In this document: one piece after another, positions 33,887 through 41,099 of the stretch
Layout of the letters: each line of letters starts with the position of its first letter
Numbering within the stretch: the stretch's first letter is position 1
Source of the DNA: Tianweitania populi
GTDB lineage: Bacteria > Pseudomonadota > Alphaproteobacteria > Rhizobiales > Rhizobiaceae
Reading direction: 5' to 3'
Length of the DNA: 64,000 nucleotides
NCBI RefSeq assembly: GCF_014652875.1
Contig: NZ_BMZQ01000001.1
Location: 1,674,001-1,738,000 of the forward strand
The notes under the pieces: generated by a model
Seen by the model: the letters and a program-made list of their open reading frames with translations, nothing else
The model's database searches: none
Told to the model about the DNA's origin: nothing
Translations under genes and position numbers: made by a program

Positions 33887-35107
33887 TTACCGCCATGACA
33901 AACCATGGCTGTGCCGAACCAGCCTGCGGGCACGGGGAACGTACCGGCTAGCGGTGATCGCTTCTGCCCCGATAACCGAATAGCGCGGTTCGAAAACCTT
34001 CTTCAGCCGCGACACGTCACCGTTGGAGTCGGTTGCTTCCAGATCCTCGTCGATCAAATCGAAGATGGTGAAGTCGGCCCGCTCGCCGACCGAAAGCCGA
34101 TTGTCCATCGGAAGCCGGATAACATCGGCCGGTGCGTGGGTGACGGCATCCACCACCTTGTCGAACGGCATGCCGACCGACAGCAGCTTGGACATCGTGG
34201 TTGCGAGATCCCAAACCGGGAAGTTCATGGAATGGCCGTGCAGGTCGCTCGAGATCGACCAGGGCATCAGGCCCCGCGCGATCGCCGCTTCCGCAACCTT
34301 GAAAGAGAACGATGCTCCGCCGTGGCCGATATCAAGGCGGATGCCCTCTCCTGCGCAGCGTTCGGCCAGGTTGAAGAGGTCCTCGTCTTCCATGATGCTC
34401 GACCCGGCCTTGCCGTTGAAGCAATGGGTGACGACATCGCCGGGTCCGAGGATTTCCAGCACCTCGTCATAAAGTGCCGGCGGCTCGCCGACATGCACCA
34501 TCATCGGCACTTTCAGAATCTTGGCGATCTTCTTGCCGAGCTTGACCGGGGTGACGCCCCATGAGCCCGTGATGACATGACTCGCGCGCACCTTGATGCC
34601 GACGATATGCTCGCTGTTTTCAGCATAGCATTCGAGGATGCGATCGAGGTCGATGTCGCGGATGTCGCGCAGTTCGGCAACGCGGTTGCAGGCCACCAGA
34701 CCGATCGAACCGAGGTTCAAAAACGCCTTGATGCGCTCCTTCGAGGGCTCGATGATATATTCGCGAAAGCCGTGGAAATTGGCCTCGCCTGCCGAACCCG
34801 CATCGACCAGCGTGGTAACGCCGCGCTCCGCACCGCATTCCGACGGACGGATCGAGATATCCGTGCCGCCATGCCAGATATGGACATGCAGGTCGATCCA
34901 GCCGGGCGAAATCCAGGCACCCTTGCCGTCGACGCGCTCCACGTCGCCGGGGGCTGCCAACTGCGAACCGATGGCCGAGATCTTGCCGTCGGCGCCGACC
35001 AAGATGTCGGTCGTTCCATCGGATGCGCTGCCCCCAGCTTTGTCGCCGAAGGCCATGGGCTTCACATTGGTGAGGAGGAGCGGCTTGCCCGCTTTTTCAC
35101 CTGTCAT
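33887..35107 (-). CDS. amidohydrolase/deacetylase (Atu3266/EF0837-like)
   Basis: 406-aa metal-dependent amidohydrolase. The HxH metal pair is in ISPGWIDLHVHIWHGG (about residue 72), the carboxylated-lysine position is probably in HIVGIKVRAS (about 172), later histidines are in MMVHVGEPP and VVTHCFNG, and the catalytic Asp is in ISSDLHGHSMN (about 290). These features match the Atu3266 group, which deacylates N-acetyl-D-amino acids and acetyl-mandelate. In this cluster it is well placed to deacetylate an imported N-acetyl amino sugar acid. Its start abuts the permease stop. Confidence 0.83.
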   Translation of the reverse strand: MTGEKAGKPLLLTNVKPMAFGDKAGGSASDGTTDILVGADGKISAIGSQLAAPGDVERVDGKGAWISPGWIDLHVHIWHGGTDISIRPSECGAERGVTTLVDAGSAGEANFHGFREYIIEPSKERIKAFLNLGSIGLVACNRVAELRDIRDIDLDRILECYAENSEHIVGIKVRASHVITGSWGVTPVKLGKKIAKILKVPMMVHVGEPPALYDEVLEILGPGDVVTHCFNGKAGSSIMEDEDLFNLAERCAGEGIRLDIGHGGASFSFKVAEAAIARGLMPWSISSDLHGHSMNFPVWDLATTMSKLLSVGMPFDKVVDAVTHAPADVIRLPMDNRLSVGERADFTIFDLIDEDLEATDSNGDVSRLKKVFEPRYSVIGAEAITASRYVPRARRLVRHSHGLSWR

Positions 35108-35986
35108 CTAGAGGTCCTTTCGAAGTCTCGGATCGAGCATGTCTCTCAAGCCGTCGCCGACCATCTGCAGCGAAAGAACGGAGAGAATGATGGCAAAGCC
35201 GGGGAAGTAGGTCATCCAGTCGGCCTGGCCGATATATTGGCGGCCGGCGGCGATCATGGTTCCCCAGGTTGGAATTTCCGGGCTGACGCCAAGGCCAAGA
35301 AAGGAAAGTCCGGCTTCGGCGAGCATGGCGCTGGCAAACAGAAATGTACTTTGCACCAGGATCGGCGACACGAGGTTGCGAAGAACGTGGCGCGTCATGA
35401 CGTGGAAGGTCGAGATCCCAAGCGCCTGCGCTGCCTCGACATAAGGCAGTTCGCGGATCACCAGCGTCGAGGCGCGCACGATGCGGGCAAGACGCGGCGA
35501 ATACACGATCGACAGCGCCACGATGACCGTGACCAGCGATGGTCCGAGAGCCGCCACAAGCGCGATCGCCAAAAGGATATCCGGAAATGCCATCATCGCG
35601 TCGATCAGGCGGGCGATAGGCGTGTCGAGGCTCTTGAAGAAACCGGCCAACAGACCGAGCGTGATGCCGATCACGGCGGACAAGGTCACGACCGCACCTC
35701 CCACCAGCAAAGACAGCCGGCCGGAATAGATCGTGCGCGAAAAGACATCGCGGCCGAACTCGTCCGTGCCGAACCAGAACAGCTCGCTTGGCGGCTTCAA
35801 CCGGTTGACGATGGACAGCTTGGATGGCGAATAAGGCGCGATCCACGGTGCAAGCGCGGCAAGAAGCACGAAGACCAGCAGGATGATCAGGCCGGCGGCG
35901 ACGGTTTTACGCTTCAACAAGCGCCGCAGAAACTTCGACCGTTCGCTCGGAGCGGGTTTCGCCGGTATGACTGAGAGATCCGTCAT
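35108..35986 (-). CDS. peptide-type ABC transporter permease (DppC-like)
   Basis: 292-aa permease with an N-terminal cytoplasmic tail, the OppC_N segment and five later membrane spans. The coupling motif is in YVEAAQALGISTFHVMTRHV (EAA loop, about 190), and the region RLIDAMMAFPDILLAIAL is also typical of DppC. Its start overlaps the DppB stop by one base, so the two permeases are coupled. Confidence 0.92.
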   Translation of the reverse strand: MTDLSVIPAKPAPSERSKFLRRLLKRKTVAAGLIILLVFVLLAALAPWIAPYSPSKLSIVNRLKPPSELFWFGTDEFGRDVFSRTIYSGRLSLLVGGAVVTLSAVIGITLGLLAGFFKSLDTPIARLIDAMMAFPDILLAIALVAALGPSLVTVIVALSIVYSPRLARIVRASTLVIRELPYVEAAQALGISTFHVMTRHVLRNLVSPILVQSTFLFASAMLAEAGLSFLGLGVSPEIPTWGTMIAAGRQYIGQADWMTYFPGFAIILSVLSLQMVGDGLRDMLDPRLRKDL

Positions 35987-36927
35987 CAGTAGCGCACCCG
36001 CGGATCCACAGCCAGATAAAGCATGTCGATCGCAAAATTGATGAGGACGTAAAGCCCGGCGATCACCAGCAATGCTCCTTGAATAACAGGGTAATCACGC
36101 CGCAAAACGGCCGAAACCACGAGATTGCCGACGCCCGGCAGTCCAAACACGGTTTCGGTGACGACCGCGCCCGAAACCAGCACCGCGGCGGTGAGGCCGA
36201 GCACGGTGAGGATCGGGATCAGCGCATTCTTCAAGGCGTGCTTCAGCACCACACGCCGCTCAACAACGCCCTTAGCCCGCGCGGTGCGGATATAATCGTC
36301 GCCAAGCACGTCCAACATCGAAGCGCGCGTGAAGCGCAGGATCAGCGCAGAGGACACGAGGCCGAGTGCAAAGGCCGGCAGCGTCAGATGGTACATGCGC
36401 TCCCCAAAGGACGCGCCGGGCCCGCCATAACCCGACACCGGAAAGATGTTGAAACGCACCGCAAAGAACTGCATCAGGATCAAACCAAGCCAGAAGCTCG
36501 GTATGCTGGCGGCCAGCATCGCGATCGTGGTCGATGCCTGGTCCACAAACGAGCCGCGCCGGTAAGCGGCGTAAATCCCGATCGGCAAGGCGATGACGCT
36601 GGCGATCACCAGCGAAAAGATCGTCAAAAAGAACGTCGGTTCCGCCCGGTCGAGCAGCGCCGAAGTCACGGGCATGTTGAGGAAGATCGACTGTCCGAGA
36701 TCCCCCCTCAACAGCTGCCCAATATAGAAGACGTACTGAGCCACGATCGACTGATCGAGACCCAGCCGCGTTCGCAACTCCGCGATGTCCTGAGGCGTGG
36801 CGTCCGGCCCGAGCATGACGGCTGCCGGATCGCCCGGCGTGACGCGCACGATGACGAAGACGATCGTCACGACGAGAAACATCACGACGATCATGCCGGC
36901 AATACGCTGAAGAATATAGCGGATCAT
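35986..36927 (-). CDS. peptide-type ABC transporter permease (DppB-like)
   Basis: 313-aa permease with six membrane segments. The family start ILQRIAGMIVVMFLVVTIVF and VRVTPGDPAAVMLG are typical of DppB, and the EAA coupling loop is IRTARAKGVVERRVVLKHAL. C-terminal AVLRRDYPVIQGALLVIAG is also characteristic. It lies 88 bases after the binding-protein gene. Confidence 0.92.
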   Translation of the reverse strand: MIRYILQRIAGMIVVMFLVVTIVFVIVRVTPGDPAAVMLGPDATPQDIAELRTRLGLDQSIVAQYVFYIGQLLRGDLGQSIFLNMPVTSALLDRAEPTFFLTIFSLVIASVIALPIGIYAAYRRGSFVDQASTTIAMLAASIPSFWLGLILMQFFAVRFNIFPVSGYGGPGASFGERMYHLTLPAFALGLVSSALILRFTRASMLDVLGDDYIRTARAKGVVERRVVLKHALKNALIPILTVLGLTAAVLVSGAVVTETVFGLPGVGNLVVSAVLRRDYPVIQGALLVIAGLYVLINFAIDMLYLAVDPRVRY

Positions 36928-37015
36928 TCAGTTCGGCTTCTTGGTCCTTGAAGGACTGGGATTTGGAAAAGGATGCGGCAGGCAGCAATGGCCCACCGCA
37001 TCTTCGCGCCTCCGA

Positions 37016-38542
37016 CTACTTCGTCACCGAAGCGTTCCAGAAATAAGGCCACGGCGAGGCTTCCACACCTTCGAGCTTCGTCGACTTGGAAGAAACGCCG
37101 TTGAAATCACCGATCTTCATGTAGGGAACTTCGTCATACATGGCTTTTTGAACGTCGGCCCAAAGCTTCAAGCGCTTTTCCGGATCAACTTCGGACGAGA
37201 AAGCCGCAACAGCTGCGTTGCGCGCTGGCGTATTCCACCAGCCGGGCGAGCTCGGAGACAAGGATCCGATCAGGGCTGGCTCCGGCAGGAACGGGCTATG
37301 GGTAATATAGATGTCCCAAAGACCCTTGTCGGCACGGCGCTGCGTCAGCGTCGCCCAGTCCACGACCTGCAGATCCACCGCAAAGCCGGCGAGCTTCAGA
37401 TACTCGGCGGCGACCTGCGCCATCTTGTAGTGGAACTCATACTGACGGCTCGTGAGGATGCGGATCGGCTTGCCGTCGTAACCAGCGGCGGTCGCTGCTT
37501 CCTTCGCGCCTTCAGGATCGGCAATATTGTAATTGCCTTCAACGCCGGCATCCGTGCTCCACGCGAAGTTGCTCGGATAGATGTTGCCGTCCAGCGCATA
37601 GAAATCCGTGCTGCCGAAAGCGGCTGCGAGCATGTCTTCCATGCTGAGCGCCTGGCGGATTGCGCGGCGGATCTCCACATTCTTGACGTTGCCCTCAGCC
37701 GTGTTGAAGACAAAGATCGGATATCCGAACGGCTTCAGCACCAGCGGCTGGGTCGCCTGCGCAGACTTCAGCCTGTCGAAGGATTCAACCGGCAGCGCAT
37801 CGATATAGTCGTACTGGCCGGAAACGGCAGCTTCGACGCGGGTGTTGGGATCGGGCACCGGCACGAAACGGATTTCGTCGAGATACTGATGCCGAGCGCC
37901 GCCGTAACCGTCGCTTTCACCCTCACGCGACTTGTAGCCATCGAAGCGCTGGAGCTGGATATACTGATCCGCCTTGCGCTCCTTCAAAGTGTAGGGACCG
38001 GTGCCGACGAAATCGGTCATCACATCGGCCTGCTTTTCGGCAGGAAGAATGATCGCGGCAGAGTTGTTGAAGGCGAGAAGCGAAGCAAGCGGCGCGTAGG
38101 ACTGCTTCAACTGAATGGTGACCGTCGCCGGGTCGGTGGCCGTGATCGTCTCGATGAACTCGGCGGCCTGCTTGCCGCGCGATGCGAGCTTGGTCCAGCG
38201 ATTGAGCGAAGCCACGACGTCTTCAGACGTCATGTCACTGCCATCATGAAACTTGATGCCGTCGCGCAGCTTGATCGTGTAGGTTTTCCCGTCCGCGGAA
38301 ATCTCCGGCAGGCTTTCCGCCAACAGCGGTGTGACATTCCACTTCGCGTCGAACGTATAAAGCGTTTCGAAAATGTGCTGCGTGACGATGCCGACCAGAT
38401 CGGCGGTCGAGGTCATAGGATCCAGCGTTGGTGGCTCGCCAACCGTAGCAACGTTGATGACGCCGCCTCTTTCCTGCGCCATCAGGTAGCTCGGCATTGC
38501 GACGAGCGCGATCGTTGCCAGTAATGCAAGTTTCAGTTTCAT
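37016..38542 (-). CDS. peptide/nickel-type ABC substrate-binding protein (SBP_bac_5, DppA-like)
   Basis: 508-aa periplasmic binding protein with an N-terminal Sec signal (LALLATIALVAMPSYLMAQE, cleavage near residue 22). SBP_bac_5 motifs include VATVGEPPTLDPM, YTFDAKWNVTPLLAESLPEI and the common LRDGIKFHDGSDMTSEDV. Despite the family name, members bind diverse ligands, including sugars and amino acid derivatives. It is the first gene of the leftward uptake/catabolic group, directly behind a strong operator-like palindrome. Confidence 0.92.
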   Translation of the reverse strand: MKLKLALLATIALVAMPSYLMAQERGGVINVATVGEPPTLDPMTSTADLVGIVTQHIFETLYTFDAKWNVTPLLAESLPEISADGKTYTIKLRDGIKFHDGSDMTSEDVVASLNRWTKLASRGKQAAEFIETITATDPATVTIQLKQSYAPLASLLAFNNSAAIILPAEKQADVMTDFVGTGPYTLKERKADQYIQLQRFDGYKSREGESDGYGGARHQYLDEIRFVPVPDPNTRVEAAVSGQYDYIDALPVESFDRLKSAQATQPLVLKPFGYPIFVFNTAEGNVKNVEIRRAIRQALSMEDMLAAAFGSTDFYALDGNIYPSNFAWSTDAGVEGNYNIADPEGAKEAATAAGYDGKPIRILTSRQYEFHYKMAQVAAEYLKLAGFAVDLQVVDWATLTQRRADKGLWDIYITHSPFLPEPALIGSLSPSSPGWWNTPARNAAVAAFSSEVDPEKRLKLWADVQKAMYDEVPYMKIGDFNGVSSKSTKLEGVEASPWPYFWNASVTK

Positions 38543-38567
38543 GATGCTCTCCCGAGTGGTATTCCAC

Positions 38568-38599
38568 TATTATGTTATATCAACTTTTATAACAGAATA
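38568..38599. promoter_or_regulatory. long inverted repeat upstream of the Dpp-type operon
   Basis: TATTATGTTATA (38568-38579) and TATAACAGAATA (38588-38599) form 12-base arms matching at 11 positions around an 8-base spacer, centred about 41 bp before the binding-protein start. This is a textbook-strength repressor site; the cluster's IclR protein is the nearest candidate. Confidence 0.6.
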
Positions 38600-38636
38600 A
38601 CCTGGAAGGCATTGTTGTCAATGGCGCAGGGATTAC

Positions 38637-38664
38637 GCCAGCCGACTACAGATAGTCGGCTGGC
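38637..38664. terminator. perfect 12-bp hairpin between divergent transcription units
   Basis: GCCAGCCGACTA (38637-38648) pairs perfectly with TAGTCGGCTGGC (38653-38664) around a CAGA loop, 20 bases beyond the DUF1857 gene stop (38685). It lacks a clear U-run but is the best candidate terminator for the DUF1857/NmrA transcript. Confidence 0.5.
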
Positions 38665-38684
38665 ACTCGGCGTATCATTCTGCT

Positions 38685-39158
38685 TTAGAGCCGCCCTTCC
38701 GCCAGCAGCGCGCGCGTCCGCTTCAGCGTCGACAGTAGCGCAGCCTTGTAACCACTGTCGCTGTCGAATCGCTCCTGTTCGGCCTGTTCTTCCGCGCCGC
38801 CAGCCTGTTTGCCGCGCAGACCGAGGTAGCAGTAGAAGCGGAGCTGAAGCGCGCCGGTCTCGTCTTCAAACAGTTCGTTGACGATCGCGCCCTCGCGAGG
38901 CCCGGTTGCCTGGAAGAAGGTGACCTTGCTTTCAGGCTCCAGCGTGATGATTTCACGCAAATCCGTGCCGCTGATGGTAGCTTCCCGCACGAAATGGGTA
39001 GCGCTTTCTTCAACGACATCACAGCGGGTGCACAGACCCTCGGGCAGAAACAAGCGGGCGTCGCAGGCTTTGCGTTCAAGGCCGGCCCATGCTTGCGCGC
39101 GGGTCAGCTTCGTTTCGCCTTCCGGGTTCACCGGAACGGTCGCGGTTGAATAGATCAT
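38685..39158 (-). CDS. DUF1857/AtaL-like SRPBCC protein
   Basis: 157-aa SRPBCC-fold protein. The conserved pattern is STATVPVNPEGETKLTRAQ, then AWAGLERKA, LREIITLEPESKVTFFQ and RFYCYLGLRG, as I remember for the DUF1857/AtaL group. ATG 39158 with AAGGAA upstream is preferred over the longer frame to 39197. It lies downstream of the NmrA-type gene on the same strand, 39 bases apart. A small hydrophobic ligand is expected from the fold; the actual role is unknown. Confidence 0.75.
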   Translation of the reverse strand: MIYSTATVPVNPEGETKLTRAQAWAGLERKACDARLFLPEGLCTRCDVVEESATHFVREATISGTDLREIITLEPESKVTFFQATGPREGAIVNELFEDETGALQLRFYCYLGLRGKQAGGAEEQAEQERFDSDSGYKAALLSTLKRTRALLAEGRL

Positions 39159-39197
39159 GATGAAATTCCTTTGTTGGGTTTGCCGTCTGCTCGGCAC

Positions 39198-40067
39198 TCA
39201 GGCCGAGGCAACAATCTGGCTGACAAAGTCGCGATAAGAGCGCAGCGGGCGGCCGAGCAGCGTGGTCAGCCGGTCGACATCGCCTGCATCGGGCACCATT
39301 CCCTCGCTGACGAAGCGCTGGCCCATCAGGCGCATGTCATGCGCCATCCAAGACGGCATGAACTGCCGCAAAGTCTGTTCCAAGCCGTCGAAATCTTCGC
39401 CCGGATAGGTGATTGTCCGGCCCAGAACATCCGACCAGATGGCGGCGGCATCGGCGCCGGTCAGCGTATCGGGTCCAACAAGGTTGATCCGGTCAAGCGG
39501 AAGCGCAACGGGCGATTGTTCGCGGCGGATCAGCTCGAGTGCTGCGACCTCGGCAATGTCGCCCGCATCCACCATCGCAAGGCCCTTGCTGCCGATCGGC
39601 ATGGGGTAAATGCCGTAGCTCAGGATCGCTTCCTTGATCATGAACTCGTTGTTCATGAAGTAGGCCGGACGGAGGATAGTGGCATGGAGCCCCATCTGCT
39701 CGATCATGCGCTCCACCGCGAACTTGCCGGCAAAATGGGGCACGTTCACGTAGCGATCGCCATGGATCACCGACAGATACACCATCCGCTCGATGCCCGC
39801 TTCATGGGCGAGGTTAAGCGCGATCAGCGCTTGGGTGAATTCATCGGGCACCACGGCGTTGAGCAGAAAGAGCGTGGACACGCCGGCGAAAGCTTCCCGC
39901 AGGGAGTCAACATCGAGAAGGTCGCCCTGAACTACGGAAACGCCTGGCGCGAACTTGGCCTTCGCCGGATCGCGGACGAGAGCGCGGACATCGGCTCCGC
40001 GCTTGACGAGGTGGTCGACGATTTGGCTGCCGATATTGCCGGTTGCGCCGGTAACGAGGATGGTCAT
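39198..40067 (-). CDS. NmrA-like NAD(P)-binding oxidoreductase
   Basis: 289-aa atypical short-chain dehydrogenase of the NmrA/azoreductase-like group. The N-terminal Rossmann motif is ILVTGATGNIGSQIVDHLV, followed by RALVRDPAKA and the VVQGDLLDV strand; the catalytic Tyr-Lys pair is not evident, as in many NmrA proteins. ATG 40067 has GGAG upstream; the longer frame to 40124 runs into the promoter. It is divergent from a LysR gene that likely controls it. Confidence 0.83.
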   Translation of the reverse strand: MTILVTGATGNIGSQIVDHLVKRGADVRALVRDPAKAKFAPGVSVVQGDLLDVDSLREAFAGVSTLFLLNAVVPDEFTQALIALNLAHEAGIERMVYLSVIHGDRYVNVPHFAGKFAVERMIEQMGLHATILRPAYFMNNEFMIKEAILSYGIYPMPIGSKGLAMVDAGDIAEVAALELIRREQSPVALPLDRINLVGPDTLTGADAAAIWSDVLGRTITYPGEDFDGLEQTLRQFMPSWMAHDMRLMGQRFVSEGMVPDAGDVDRLTTLLGRPLRSYRDFVSQIVASA

Positions 40068-40171
40068 TGGATCACTCCGGTTTGGGTTAAGAAGACACCC
40101 CAAACTTAGCGATCCACATTCCAAGCAATAGACGCTATATCTGAACGCGCTGTCTCACTGGTGGAACACTG

Positions 40172-41062
40172 ATGGATCTGCTCGCCCTCGCCGATTTCAT
40201 TCTCGTGGCTCGCCACGGCGGCTACGGCCGCGCTGCCCGCGCTACCGGGCGCCCCAAAGCCACGCTGTCTCGACGCGTCGCCGAGTTGGAAGCCGCACTT
40301 GACCTGCGCCTATTCGAGCGCGGCGGGCGTGATTTGAAGCTGACGGAAGAAGGACGCGCGCTGTTCGAGCGAGCCGGCCGGTTGCTGACGGAACTAGAAG
40401 AAACAACAGCGGCGATTGCCTCTGGCGGTGAAAAACCACGAGGCCGGCTGCGGATCAGTGCCCCTTTACTGTTTTCTCAAACCGCAATGGGCAAGATCGC
40501 CGCCGGTTTTGCTCTCAGATATCCGGAAGTTCGCCTGGAAATCTCGACCGAAGACCGGTCTGTCGACATGATCGAGGAAGGCTTCGACCTCGTCATTCGG
40601 GTTAATCCGGACCCAGACGACAGCCTGGTTGGACGTGCCTTCCTGCGCGATCGGCTGGTAGTCGTGGCCAGCCCGGAGCTTGTCCGTCCAGCCGAAGGCA
40701 TGGTTGCCCCCGCAGTAGTGCGCTCGACATCTGATCGGCTGGCCTGGGATGTGACGACGCCTGCCGGCCGTTCATCCATCACGGTGGAGCCGGTGCTGGC
40801 GCTATCCTCGCTTATCATGGTCCGCGATGCGGTGCGGGCGGGCGTCGGAGCAGGCCGGCTTCCGGTGTCGCTGGTAAGCCACGATCTCGCAGACGGCACG
40901 CTCGTTCATTGGGGCGATGTTGAAGGCCCTGAGATCGTGCTGTGGACGCTTTACCCCTCACGGCGCCTGTTGAGCGCGCGCGTCTCGGCCTTCCTGGATT
41001 ACCTGAAGCAGGCCTTTCTCAAAGGCACGCCGGATGAGCTTGCGGCTTTCATCGGCAAGTAA
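40172..41062 (+). CDS. LysR-family transcriptional regulator
   Basis: 296-aa LTTR. The N-terminal HTH spans residues 1-60 (LADFILVARHGGYGRAARAT, LSRRVAELEAALDLRLFER), and the effector-binding domain begins near residue 90 (GRLRISAPLLFSQTAMG). It is divergent from the NmrA/DUF1857 pair with 104 bases between starts, the usual LTTR arrangement. Its C-terminal region (SRRLLSARVSAFLDYL) is typical of the CrgA-like subgroup. Confidence 0.9.
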   Translation: MDLLALADFILVARHGGYGRAARATGRPKATLSRRVAELEAALDLRLFERGGRDLKLTEEGRALFERAGRLLTELEETTAAIASGGEKPRGRLRISAPLLFSQTAMGKIAAGFALRYPEVRLEISTEDRSVDMIEEGFDLVIRVNPDPDDSLVGRAFLRDRLVVVASPELVRPAEGMVAPAVVRSTSDRLAWDVTTPAGRSSITVEPVLALSSLIMVRDAVRAGVGAGRLPVSLVSHDLADGTLVHWGDVEGPEIVLWTLYPSRRLLSARVSAFLDYLKQAFLKGTPDELAAFIGK

Positions 41063-41099
41063 GTGTCGGAAGGCGCGTCGCCGCGCCTTCCGAAAGCCC

